Position numbers and translations under genes: made by a program. Below are positions 1 to 9,266 of a stretch of 64,000 bases of DNA, piece by piece; the stretch's first letter is position 1; each line of letters starts with the position of its first letter. The notes under the pieces are model-generated. The model did no database searches and was not told where the DNA came from. It saw only the letters and a list, made by a program, of their open reading frames with translations. This DNA comes from Thauera sp. (GTDB lineage Bacteria; Pseudomonadota; Gammaproteobacteria; Burkholderiales; Rhodocyclaceae), in NCBI GenBank assembly GCA_017302295.1, contig JAFLDS010000015.1, positions 1-64,000 of the forward strand. The letters run 5' to 3'.

Positions 1-89
1 GACTCAAACACCGCCAGACCCGCAACACAGACTTCCCGCCTCGCTCTCCCAACCGCCGCAGCCGATAAAACCACCGCAGCGCTGAAAGA

Positions 90-124
90 GGGGCGCATTA
101 TAAACACCAAAACAGAACGGTCAA
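90..124 (-). promoter_or_regulatory. Sigma70-type promoter firing leftward out of the window
   Basis: On the minus strand, TTGACC (124 to 119) and a perfect TATAAT (102 to 97) are separated by 16 nt, which is a good vegetative promoter match. Transcription would start near position 90 and leave the window at its left edge. The gene it serves is not visible, and no start codon with a long frame follows in the last 90 bases, so it may have a long leader or feed an RNA gene. Confidence 0.55.
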
Positions 125-429
125 CTGCCCCTTTTCACGAGACGCAGAAAATTGGCCATGCCTGCGCGGGCGCGGCAAACAAGTGGCCCAACCTCGTTCA
201 GGCGGACAATGAGAGCCTCGGCCACCAAAACAGACCAAGAACTCTCGCGTCAATGCTGGTAAGCCGTGCGCGCGTTTGCCGATGCGTCCATACGACCGAG
301 GCCGATACGCTGCTGCGGTAGAATCCGGAGGCATCATCGCAAGGCCACGGACTTCAAGCACGTGGCTTTTTCCAGCCCCGTCCCGGGTCTCTATCGTTCG
401 ATATACGTTCGCCTGTCTCGGCTCAGCAC
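125..429. other. Intergenic region upstream of the first GH17 gene
   Basis: About 300 bases without a credible gene; the short frames here look like GC-rich shadows. A TAGAAT hexamer at 319-324 could be the -10 of a rightward promoter about 100 bases before the GH17 gene, but I see no convincing -35. No repeat or RNA gene is apparent. Confidence 0.3.
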
Positions 430-2049
430 ATGTACGCCTCCCGAACCACTCATCGTCCTCTATGGATTGCGCTGCTCGTCGTTCACCTCGCCGCCTTTCT
501 CGGCCTGATCTATTGGGTTCTTGCGCAGACGCGGCCAGTCGCCATGTACGACCTGCACCTGTCCGAGGGTGAGAAGCTGAAATGCGTGTCCTATGCACCC
601 TACCATCTTCCCGGTCAGACCCCTTTCGACAAGAACGCCCGGGTCCCGCGCGAACAGATCGTCACGGATCTCGCCGCACTTGCGAAGATCACCGAGTGCG
701 TGCGTTTGTATTCGATCGATCAGGGGCTCGACCAGGTTGTCGGCGTCGCGCGCGACGCGGGACTCAAGGTACTGGTCGGCGCGTGGATCGGTTTCGATCG
801 CAAGAAGAACGCGATCGAGCTCGAGCGCGCGATCGCGCTTGCGAATGAGAACCCGGACGTGGTGCGCGCGTTGATTGTGGGCAACGAGGTGCTGCTGAGA
901 CGCGAGCGCAGCGAAGACGAGATCCGGGCACTGCTGCGCGAGGCCAGGTCGAAGGCCAAGGTCCCGGTAACGTATGCCGACGTCTGGGAATTCTGGACCA
1001 AGCACGACAGCCTCGCTACCGAGGTGGATTTCGTCACCGTTCACATCTTGCCATTCTGGGAAGACGAACCGGTAGATATCGAACACGCCCTTGCGCACGT
1101 TGCCGAGATCCACGACAAGGTCAGCGCTCATTTCGCCGGAAAGTCGATCCTGATCGGGGAAACAGGCTGGCCAAGCGAAGGCCGTCAGCGCGAAGAATCG
1201 AAACCGTCGCGCGTCAACCAGGCGCGCTACATCCGGGAGTTCGTGCACCAGGCACATTCCCGCGGCTGGAACTACAACCTGATCGAAGCATTGGATCAAC
1301 CGTGGAAGCGGCGACTGGAAGGAACAGTCGGCGGCTACTGGGGCATGCTCGAAGCTCAGACACTGAAGCCGAAGTTCCCCCTCGCCGGGCCGGTCTCCGA
1401 GCGCGTGGATGCCTTCGCACCGACCGCAGGCGCAATCGCTGGCGCGCTCGTTGCATTGCTGCTCGCCTTGCCGAAGCGTGGCGCCGATCGCGGCGCACTT
1501 CGAACGCTCGCGCTGACCACCGTTGGCGCGAGCGGCGGCCTGGTCAGCGTGCTGCACTGGGAACACGCGATGGTCGCGTATCGCGACGCCCTGGAATGGA
1601 TCACGCTGGGCAGTGTGGCGACCCTTGCCTTGTTGCTGTGGGTAGTCCTCGCGCGCTGGAACGGAGAACGTTTGCCGTGCGCCGAAGAAGCCTGGAACAA
1701 TGCCCGCGCGCACCAGCCGCTGTCATCGTCGACATTGCTCGGATTGCTGCGGGGGCTGCTGCTGTTTGGCGCCGCAATTGCGGCCTTGCTGCTGTTCGTC
1801 GATTCGCGTTACCGCGACTTTCCGACCCTGCTCTACCTCACCCCGGCCCTGGTGTTCGCGGTCATCGGCTGGTGGCAGGGCAGTGCGGGCAGTGCCGAAA
1901 GGATCTTTGCCTGCGTGATCCTGATTTCGGTAGTCGCGCGCTGGCTGCCCGAACCCGCGAACCCGCAAGCCGTCGCCTGGCTAGGCGTGGGCCTTGCCAT
2001 CGCCATCCCGCTGATCTCGGTGCGGACGCGCCAGAACGAGCAGCGATAG
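430..2049 (+). CDS. Membrane-anchored glycoside hydrolase family 17 protein (beta-1,3-glucanase/glucanosyltransferase-like)
   Basis: 539 aa. Residues 11-31 form an N-terminal membrane anchor. A GH17 domain follows (about 45-325), with both expected glutamates: GNE (Glu153, acid/base) and GETGWPS (Glu244, nucleophile). Residues after about 330 are hydrophobic, with several predicted membrane spans up to the C-terminus. GH17 enzymes cleave or transglycosylate beta-1,3-glucan, so a periplasmic role in trimming or branching a glucan is likely. The next plus-strand gene carries the same GH17 domain fused to a glycosyltransferase, which suggests both act on one polymer. The ATG at 430 keeps the membrane anchor, though its ribosome site is weak. 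The 3' end overlaps a convergent small membrane-protein gene by 69 bases. Exact substrate and linkage are inferred. Confidence 0.8.
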   Translation: MYASRTTHRPLWIALLVVHLAAFLGLIYWVLAQTRPVAMYDLHLSEGEKLKCVSYAPYHLPGQTPFDKNARVPREQIVTDLAALAKITECVRLYSIDQGLDQVVGVARDAGLKVLVGAWIGFDRKKNAIELERAIALANENPDVVRALIVGNEVLLRRERSEDEIRALLREARSKAKVPVTYADVWEFWTKHDSLATEVDFVTVHILPFWEDEPVDIEHALAHVAEIHDKVSAHFAGKSILIGETGWPSEGRQREESKPSRVNQARYIREFVHQAHSRGWNYNLIEALDQPWKRRLEGTVGGYWGMLEAQTLKPKFPLAGPVSERVDAFAPTAGAIAGALVALLLALPKRGADRGALRTLALTTVGASGGLVSVLHWEHAMVAYRDALEWITLGSVATLALLLWVVLARWNGERLPCAEEAWNNARAHQPLSSSTLLGLLRGLLLFGAAIAALLLFVDSRYRDFPTLLYLTPALVFAVIGWWQGSAGSAERIFACVILISVVARWLPEPANPQAVAWLGVGLAIAIPLISVRTRQNEQR

Positions 2050-2382
2050 CATCGCCGCCACCGCCGCCGGCTCGTAGCTATACAGCACGAGACCGGCAAG
2101 GCCGGCGAGCCAGCCAGCCCAGGCCGCCTTTCGGCCGCCGGTCACGAAGGCGAGAACACCGAACAGCAGCGCGGCCCAACCCAGGCGCTGGTGCAAGAAT
2201 GACTGCACCAGCGCGGTCTTGAACGCACATGCAATCTCCGGACTGCCGGGCACGAGACAGTCACGCGGCAGCACACCGTTCTCCAGCAGTCCGTAACGGA
2301 CGCCGAGCACGACGACAAGCAACGCGGTCCCCGCAACAATCACCGGCGTCAAGCCTTTTTGCGGCAAGTTTTCCTGTTTCAA
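1981..2382 (-). CDS. Small hypothetical membrane protein (about 4 membrane segments)
   Basis: 133 aa, strongly hydrophobic, with about four predicted membrane spans and a charged C-terminal tail rich in Asp, Arg and His. I do not recognise a family. The start is a TTG at 2382; another TTG 15 bases further in has a better-placed AGGAAA and could be the real start. The 3' end overlaps the convergent GH17 gene by 69 bases. The hydrophobic pattern and lack of a better frame support it as real, but function is unknown. Its position between two beta-glucan genes hints at an envelope role only by association. Confidence 0.5.
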   Translation of the reverse strand: MKQENLPQKGLTPVIVAGTALLVVVLGVRYGLLENGVLPRDCLVPGSPEIACAFKTALVQSFLHQRLGWAALLFGVLAFVTGGRKAAWAGWLAGLAGLVLYSYEPAAVAAMLSLLVLARPHRDQRDGDGKAHA

Positions 2383-2417
2383 TCCACGTTTTCCTTACAA
2401 ATCGGGCGATCCCGCAG

Positions 2418-2436
2418 TGCAACATGACCTGTTGCA
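2418..2436. promoter_or_regulatory. Inverted repeat, candidate operator upstream of the NdvB-like gene
   Basis: TGCAACA and TGTTGCA form a perfect 7-bp inverted repeat separated by 5 bases. It lies between the divergent membrane-protein gene (start 2382) and the NdvB-like gene (start 2660). A TAAAAT at 2479-2484 could be a rightward -10 about 45 bases downstream of the repeat. The spacing fits a dimeric repressor site, but no regulator gene is adjacent. Confidence 0.3.
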
Positions 2437-2659
2437 AAATGCCTTTCGCACAGGCTCGTAACAGTCTGAAATAGCGCCTAAAATGCCCGCCGTCAGGATC
2501 TACTGCGAAGGCGCGGATTGTGGCACAGGCCCGAATCGAAGTGAATTTGGTGGGTGGTGCAAATCCGGCGCGGGTAGCTCATGCTTCGCTACGCGCGTCA
2601 GGCACTTCGATCCGACCGTTTCCCGGTTTCACCCTCATCTACATCGGACTACCTCCCAG

Positions 2660-5269
2660 ATGAAAAACGCAGCTTCGTTCGCCTACCGCCTGGTCGTCGC
2701 CGCGGCCATCGCCAGCCTGGTCGCGATCGCCCAATACTGGCTGTGGCAGCACTTCAATCGCGGCGCCGAGTTCATCGGCACCAACCAGAGCATCAAGGGT
2801 TTCGCCTACAACGGCTTCCAGCGCGACCAGAGCCCATTGAAAGGGACCTACCCCACTCGTGCCGAGATCGCCTCCGACCTCGATCTGCTCGCGCGCAATT
2901 CCGACGCCTTGCGTACCTACGGAGTCAACGACATGCCGGAACTGCTCGCCGTGGCCGGCGAGCGTGATCTGCTGGTCACCGCTGGCGCCTGGCTCGACCG
3001 CGATACCGAAAAGAACGAGAAGGAGATCGCCGCGCTGATCGAGAAGACGCGCGGCATGCGCCACGTCGAGCGGCTGATGGTCGGCAACGAGTCAATCCTG
3101 CGCGGCGATGTCACGCCCGAGCAGCTGATCGTCTATCTCGATCGCGTGCGGAAGGCGCAGCGCAAGCCGGTGTCGAGTGCAGAGCCGTGGCACGTATGGC
3201 TGAAGTATCCCGAGTTGGTCAAGCACGTCGACTACATCACAGTCCATCTGCTGCCCTATCACGAGGGCGTGCCGGTCGAGGCAGCAGTGGAATACGCCTT
3301 TCAGCGCTACGACGAATTGGTGAAGACCTTCCCGAAAAAGAAGATCGTCATCGGCGAGATCGGCTGGCCGAGCAAGGGCCCGGTCATCGGTGCCGCGGTA
3401 CCGTCGCTCGACAACGAGGCCCGCTTCATCCGCGAGTTCCTCGCTCATCCGCGCACGCCCCGCCTGGACTACTTCCTCATGGAGGCCATCGACCAGCCGT
3501 GGAAAGTCGAGGTCGAGGGCTGGGCCGGCGCCTACTGGGGCATGTACAACGCCGATCGCGAGCAGAAGTTCGCCCTAGAAGGGCTCATCGAGCGCGACCC
3601 GCACTGGGCGAAGAAGGCGAGCAACGCCGCGGTGCTCGCGCTGCTGCCGATGTTCCTGATCGCTTTCTTCCTTACCGACTGGAGCATCTTCGGCCGCATC
3701 TTCCTCGCTGGCCTGATCCAGGCCTGCGTGTCGACGCTGATCATCGGCCTCAATGTGCCGCTCGACTATTACCTCACCCAGCGCGACCTGATCGGTCTGG
3801 CGATGCTGATCGCCGCGACCTGCCTGACGGCGGCGGTGCTGCTGTCGCATGGCTTCGAATTCGGCGAGATGCTGTTCAAGCAGAAGTGGCAGCGCCGCTT
3901 CATGCCGATGCGCCCGCATCTTGAGGAGGACCAGCCCTTCGTGTCCATCCACCTCGCTTGCTACAGCGAACCGCCGGAGATGGTGATCGCCACCATCGAC
4001 AGCCTCGCCGCGATGAACTACCAGAACTTCGAAGTCCTGGTGCTGGACAACAACACCAAGGAAGAAGAGCTGTGGAAGCCGCTGGAGAAGCGTTGCGCCG
4101 AACTCGGCCCGCGCTTCCGCTTCTTCCATCTCGAGAACTGGCCGGGCTTCAAGGCCGGCGCGCTGAACTACGGCCTGAAGGTCACCGACCCGCGCGCCGA
4201 GGTGGTGGGCGTCGTCGATGCCGACTACGTCGTCGATCCGGAGTGGCTCTCCAGCCTGATCCCGCACTTCGACCAGCCCGACGTTGCGGTCGTGCAGGCC
4301 CCGCAGGCCCACCGCGACTGGGAAACCCAGCCCTTCCGCCGCATGTGCAACTGGGAGTTCGACGGTTTCTTCCGCATTGGCATGCACCACCGCAATGAGC
4401 GCAACGCCCTCATCCAGCACGGCACGATGACGTTGGTGCGCCGTCTCGCCCTCGAGGAAGTCGGCGGCTGGTCGGAATGGTGCATCTGCGAGGACACCGA
4501 GCTCGGCCTGCGCCTGATCGAGAAGGGCTACGACACGCGCTATGTCGACCACATCCTTGGCCGCGGCCTGACGCCGTCGGACTTCGCCTCGATCAAGACG
4601 CAGCGCTTCCGCTGGGCGTTCGGTGCGATGCAGATCCTGAAGGCCCACCTGCCGCAGATGCTGGGCAAGAGCAACCTGAACCTGGCGCAGCGCTACCACT
4701 TCCTCACCGGCTGGTTCGCCTGGCTAGGCGACGCATTGCAACTGGTCTTCGCCTTCGGCAGCCTGTTGTGGACACTCGGCATCCTGCTGTTTCCGAAAGC
4801 CTTCGGCCTGCCGGTCATCGCGCTCGCGCTCCCCATCCTCGGCTTCATGGCCTTCAAGGCTGCGCTCGGGCCCATCCTGTATCGCCGCACGATGGACTGC
4901 CCGTGGAAGGACATCCTCGGCGCCTCCATCCTGTCGGTCGGCCTCGCCCACGCGATCGCACGCGGCGTGTTCACCGGGATCGTGAAGAAGAAAGGCGTCT
5001 TCGTGCGCACCCCGAAAGGCTGGCGCGCGCAAGGTGCGCTCGCATTCTTCGGGCCGATCCGCGAGGAAATCGGCATGCTCGTCGCGCTTGTGCTGGGCGC
5101 GATCGCGCTGGTCATGCTGCGCGGCGCGACCAATCTGGAGACCCAGCTCTGGATCGGTATCCTCGGCCTGCAGTGCATCCCCTATCTCGCCGCAATCGCC
5201 TGCCAGGCAGCGGCTTACATGCCGGACAAGGCAGAGCATCCGGGGCATCAGGCACCAGCCGCTGCCTGA
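2660..5269 (+). CDS. ndvB: NdvB-like beta-glucan synthase: GH17 domain fused to family 2 glycosyltransferase
   Basis: 869 aa from the ATG at 2660; an upstream in-frame start at 2483 would add a non-conserved 59-residue tail, so I rejected it. Order: membrane anchor (10-30), GH17 domain with GNE (Glu144) and GEIGWPS (Glu233), membrane spans (about 322-395), a GT2 domain (about 420-660) with DAD (520-522), CED (610-612) and QRFRW (648-652), then several C-terminal spans. The D-DxD-ED-QxxRW set is that of processive inner-membrane polysaccharide synthases. This architecture matches Pseudomonas/Bradyrhizobium NdvB, which makes cyclic beta-1,3(1,6)-glucans of the periplasm. It would polymerise UDP-glucose in the cytoplasm, with the GH17 part cyclising or branching outside. 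A strong terminator follows at 5291. The product's linkage and cyclic nature are inferred. Confidence 0.8.
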   Translation: MKNAASFAYRLVVAAAIASLVAIAQYWLWQHFNRGAEFIGTNQSIKGFAYNGFQRDQSPLKGTYPTRAEIASDLDLLARNSDALRTYGVNDMPELLAVAGERDLLVTAGAWLDRDTEKNEKEIAALIEKTRGMRHVERLMVGNESILRGDVTPEQLIVYLDRVRKAQRKPVSSAEPWHVWLKYPELVKHVDYITVHLLPYHEGVPVEAAVEYAFQRYDELVKTFPKKKIVIGEIGWPSKGPVIGAAVPSLDNEARFIREFLAHPRTPRLDYFLMEAIDQPWKVEVEGWAGAYWGMYNADREQKFALEGLIERDPHWAKKASNAAVLALLPMFLIAFFLTDWSIFGRIFLAGLIQACVSTLIIGLNVPLDYYLTQRDLIGLAMLIAATCLTAAVLLSHGFEFGEMLFKQKWQRRFMPMRPHLEEDQPFVSIHLACYSEPPEMVIATIDSLAAMNYQNFEVLVLDNNTKEEELWKPLEKRCAELGPRFRFFHLENWPGFKAGALNYGLKVTDPRAEVVGVVDADYVVDPEWLSSLIPHFDQPDVAVVQAPQAHRDWETQPFRRMCNWEFDGFFRIGMHHRNERNALIQHGTMTLVRRLALEEVGGWSEWCICEDTELGLRLIEKGYDTRYVDHILGRGLTPSDFASIKTQRFRWAFGAMQILKAHLPQMLGKSNLNLAQRYHFLTGWFAWLGDALQLVFAFGSLLWTLGILLFPKAFGLPVIALALPILGFMAFKAALGPILYRRTMDCPWKDILGASILSVGLAHAIARGVFTGIVKKKGVFVRTPKGWRAQGALAFFGPIREEIGMLVALVLGAIALVMLRGATNLETQLWIGILGLQCIPYLAAIACQAAAYMPDKAEHPGHQAPAAA

Positions 5270-5290
5270 GAACCTGCGGCCAGCCTCGAA

Positions 5291-5318
5291 GAACCACGCC
5301 CCCAGGCGTGGTTCTTTT
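5291..5318 (+). terminator. Rho-independent terminator of the NdvB-like gene
   Basis: A perfect 10-bp stem (GAACCACGCC / GGCGTGGTTC) with a 4-base loop is followed by TTTT, 22 bases after the stop codon of the glucan synthase. Confidence 0.85.
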
Positions 5319-5354
5319 CGTCCGCAGGCCCAACGACGTCCTCTCCAGCCGCGC

Positions 5355-7088
5355 TCAGAAACCGGCCGCTGTGCCTTCGCGCCGCGGATCGGCCGCGCCA
5401 CGCCAGCCATCCGGCGCGCGAACGATGAGCCCGATTCCGCTGGTGAGTTCGCCAAGCACCGTCCGATGCCCGAACAACTGCAAGCGGTGCGCGATGGCGG
5501 CACCCGCCTCGCCCTGCTCCACCTCGGTGGGGCCGTTACGACTCCCGGCATGCGGCCGGGCGAGCACGGCGTCCGGCGCCAGGCCCCAGTCCAGAACGCC
5601 GACCAGTGTCGCAGCCACATAATTGATGATCTGGCTGCCACCGGGTGATCCGAGCACCGCATGCAGCCGGCCGCCGGCATCGAACACCAGGGTCGGTGCC
5701 ATCGAACTGCGCGGCCGTCTGCCCGGCCCGACGCGATTGGGGTGCGGGCCACGCTCGTCCGCCGGTCGAAACGAAAAATCCGTCAGGTGGTTGTTCAACA
5801 GGAAGCCACGGACCATGCGCCGGCTGCCGAATGCATTCTCGATCGAGGCAGTCAGCGCAACCGCATTGCCGTCCGGATCCACGACGGACACATGCGTGGT
5901 GGCAGGCTGCTCGAGTTCGATCTGCGCGCGGTTGGCCGCCGTACCAGCAGGTCGCCCCGGCTCGACATGACCGGCACTCACGTCGAGCGGAATCTGCCCT
6001 GCCCTGGCCTCCAGATAGCCGGCGTCGAGCAGGGCCGACGGCGCCACGCGCATCATCTGCGGGTCGCCGTACCATGCGTCCCGATCCGCGTAGGCGAGGC
6101 GACCGGCCTCGGCGAACAGATGCGTCGGGAACACCGACTCCGGAGCGAGTTCCGCAAGGGGAAAGCGCTGCAACATGCCCAGGATCGACAGTACCGTGCC
6201 ACCGCCGGAACTCGGCGGGGGCATGCCACACACCTGCCAGCGCCGATAAGGGCCACACAGCGCCTCGCGCTGCACGACCCGGTAGGCAGCGAGGTCCTCG
6301 CCCGCCAGCATGCCGGCATTCGGCTGCGCCCGCGCCGCGGCCACGATGTCGTCGGCGATCGCTCCGAAATAGAAGGCGTCTGCCCCACTCGTTGCCAGTT
6401 CCCTCAGGACCGCGGCGAGCGGCGGGTTGCGCAGACGAGTGCCGACGGCCAGGGGCTGCCCCGCCTCGTCGAAGAAGAAGGCGCGTGCGGCGCCATCTCG
6501 CCGCAGGAACCCATCGGCCTGGATGAGGCGATGCAGCCGCGGCGACACCTCGAATCCCTTCTCAGCCAGGTCGATCGCCGGTTCGAAGAGCCGCGCCCAA
6601 GGCAATCGCCCCTCTCGCACATGCATGTCCGCCAGCAGCCGGGCAAGGCCGGGCACCCCGACCGACCGACCGCCCAGCACCGCGTCGAAGAAGGCCATCT
6701 CCTCGCCATTGGGGGTGACGAACAAGTTCTCGTCGACAGCGGCGGGCGCCGTCTCGCGTCCGTCCCAGGCCACGATGCGACCGGAACGGGCATCCAGACT
6801 CAATGCGAACGCGCCGCCCCCGAGACCGGACGATTGCGGCTCGACCACGTTCAGGGCGAGAACCGCGGCTATCGCCGCGTCCGTCGCCGACCCGCCCTCG
6901 CGCAGAACCTGCAGACCGGTCGCGGTCGCATGCGGATTGGCCGTCACGATCATGGCGCGAGTTGCGTTGACAGCCGGCTTGGGTACGAAGCCGGAGTCCC
7001 GCTCGGGCTGCTCGAGCCCTTGCGCGTGGCAAACGCCTGTGACGATGAGGCCCAATGCCAGCAGAGCCGGTCGAGAAGCCGATTTCAT
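5355..7088 (-). CDS. ggt: Gamma-glutamyltransferase (glutathione hydrolase), periplasmic
   Basis: 577 aa from the ATG at 7088; a GTG six codons upstream is less likely because it lengthens the signal peptide's charged region. A signal peptide ends near HAQG (residue 24). The TTHVSVVD motif marks the autocleavage point, with Thr397 becoming the nucleophile of the small subunit. The GSPGGSQ motif near the C-terminus supplies the oxyanion glycines. GGT hydrolyses or transfers the gamma-glutamyl group of glutathione in the periplasm, allowing recovery of its amino acids. It follows the phosphofructokinase gene by 33 bases on the same strand, so the two may be co-transcribed without an obvious functional link. 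Confidence 0.93.
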   Translation of the reverse strand: MKSASRPALLALGLIVTGVCHAQGLEQPERDSGFVPKPAVNATRAMIVTANPHATATGLQVLREGGSATDAAIAAVLALNVVEPQSSGLGGGAFALSLDARSGRIVAWDGRETAPAAVDENLFVTPNGEEMAFFDAVLGGRSVGVPGLARLLADMHVREGRLPWARLFEPAIDLAEKGFEVSPRLHRLIQADGFLRRDGAARAFFFDEAGQPLAVGTRLRNPPLAAVLRELATSGADAFYFGAIADDIVAAARAQPNAGMLAGEDLAAYRVVQREALCGPYRRWQVCGMPPPSSGGGTVLSILGMLQRFPLAELAPESVFPTHLFAEAGRLAYADRDAWYGDPQMMRVAPSALLDAGYLEARAGQIPLDVSAGHVEPGRPAGTAANRAQIELEQPATTHVSVVDPDGNAVALTASIENAFGSRRMVRGFLLNNHLTDFSFRPADERGPHPNRVGPGRRPRSSMAPTLVFDAGGRLHAVLGSPGGSQIINYVAATLVGVLDWGLAPDAVLARPHAGSRNGPTEVEQGEAGAAIAHRLQLFGHRTVLGELTSGIGLIVRAPDGWRGAADPRREGTAAGF

Positions 7089-7121
7089 TCCCGCTTCATC
7101 ACTCACACGCGGCGGGAACGT

Positions 7122-8372
7122 TCATCGCGTCCACTCGGGGAGGCGCCGGGCCACGGGGTGGAGATCGAAGGGCCGATGGTCAGGGAGGCCGTCCACCGTC
7201 GTGACGGTCACCTCGCCCTGTATCAGGGGCTGCAGATACCGGCGCGCCGACGCGGTGACGTGCAGTCCGTCCGGCGCAATGAACTCCGGCGGCAGGGAGC
7301 GTTCGAGGTTCGCGATATGAGCAGCCTCGACCGGCACGACATCCCAGTCATAAGGCGATTCGGCAAGCCGGCGAATGGCCGGCATCATCCCGTCACGGCC
7401 ATCCAGCACGAAGTCGACCGACGCGCGCCCCAGCGCGATCGCCTGTGCATAGTCGACCGCCGAAACCCAATGCGCTGCGGACCGCTGCAGGTAGTCGGGA
7501 ATCGCCCAGTGGAACTTGTAGCCCAACCGCTCGTGGATCAGTCGCGCGACGGCAAGCCCCGCACCGCCAAGCTGCACGTGGCCCGCCCGATCGTGCGACT
7601 TCTCGAGCAAGATCCTGCCATCCGCGCGCCGAAGACCTTCCGACACCGTAACGGCGCAGTAGCCGAGCCGGCCAACCACCGCGGCAACGCGCGCGAGAAA
7701 CACCTCCTCGTCGAACGGGACCTCCGGCACCAGCACGATGTGCGGCGGTGCATCGGCGTCCTCGCCTGCCGCCAGCGCCGTGGCCGCGGCGAGCCATCCG
7801 GTGTTGCGGCCCATGACTTCGAGCACGAACACGCTCCCTCTATCCGCTACCATCGACGCGATGTCGAGGCCGGCCTCACGCATCGAGGTTGCGAGATACT
7901 TCGCCGCCGAGCCGAAACCGGGGCAGCAGTCGGTGCCGACAATGTCGTTGTCGACCGTCTTCGGCACGCCCACCGTCACAAGCGGGATCCCGCGCCGCCG
8001 CGCCTCGGTCGACAGCCTTGCGACGAGGTCCATCGACCCGTTTCCGCCGTTGTACAGCAGGCCTCCGATGTCATGCGCCGCGAGCACGTCGAAAAGGCGG
8101 TCGTAGATGGCCGGGTTGACGGCAACATCCGGCAGGTCGAAGCGGCAGGAGCCGAACGCCCCGCCGGGCGTCCTCGCCAGGCGAGCGAGCGCGGCGGTGT
8201 CGAGCGACCCGGTATCGAGAAGATTCTCGGCCAGTGCGCCGAGGATCCCGCGGTGGGCCGCGAACACCTTGCCGATGCGCTGTGGATGCTCGCGTGCCGC
8301 CGCGATCACCCCGGCCGCGGTGGCATTGATGACGGCGGTGACTCCGCCAGATTGCGCATAGAGCAGATTCAT
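7122..8372 (-). CDS. 6-phosphofructokinase, PPi- or ATP-dependent
   Basis: 416 aa, PfkA superfamily. It phosphorylates fructose 6-phosphate to fructose 1,6-bisphosphate. The donor-determining residues give a mixed signal: GGNGS (109-113) has Gly112 at the place where PPi enzymes usually carry Asp, an ATP-like feature, whereas PKTVDND (137-143) has Lys138, which is PPi-like. Asp103 of the E. coli enzyme is replaced by Asn111. The catalytic TVDND is intact. Related proteins in Rhodocyclales are usually annotated as diphosphate-fructose-6-phosphate 1-phosphotransferase; donor and reversibility cannot be settled from sequence. The ATG at 8372 has a GGGAG nine bases upstream. It lies downstream of adk past a terminator, so it probably has its own promoter. 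Confidence 0.85.
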   Translation of the reverse strand: MNLLYAQSGGVTAVINATAAGVIAAAREHPQRIGKVFAAHRGILGALAENLLDTGSLDTAALARLARTPGGAFGSCRFDLPDVAVNPAIYDRLFDVLAAHDIGGLLYNGGNGSMDLVARLSTEARRRGIPLVTVGVPKTVDNDIVGTDCCPGFGSAAKYLATSMREAGLDIASMVADRGSVFVLEVMGRNTGWLAAATALAAGEDADAPPHIVLVPEVPFDEEVFLARVAAVVGRLGYCAVTVSEGLRRADGRILLEKSHDRAGHVQLGGAGLAVARLIHERLGYKFHWAIPDYLQRSAAHWVSAVDYAQAIALGRASVDFVLDGRDGMMPAIRRLAESPYDWDVVPVEAAHIANLERSLPPEFIAPDGLHVTASARRYLQPLIQGEVTVTTVDGLPDHRPFDLHPVARRLPEWTR

Positions 8373-8445
8373 CGGCGACGACTCCCGCTTGCGGACCCGC
8401 GGTCCGCGAGCTTGAGAAACACAGGCTGCACCATGGTGGCACGCC

Positions 8446-8485
8446 GAAAAGCAAACGGCCGGCCCCTCGCTAGGAGTGCCGGCCG
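8446..8485 (-). terminator. Rho-independent terminator downstream of adk
   Basis: On the minus strand, an 8-bp perfect stem (CGGCCGGC / GCCGGCCG, 8485-8478 with 8463-8456) is followed by TTTGCTTTT. It lies 23 bases after the adk stop and would end the exbB-to-adk transcript before the phosphofructokinase gene. Confidence 0.75.
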
Positions 8486-8508
8486 CGCACGCAGACTTCC
8501 CGCGCTAC

Positions 8509-9165
<657 letters not shown>

Positions 9166-9266
9166 CTACCCCTCACGCATTATCGACCGCGGCTGCGGTC
9201 CGTCTTGTCATCGAAATCCAGCCGAAACTTAACCGACAAGCCTGGGCCGGTAAACCCCTTCGTTCT

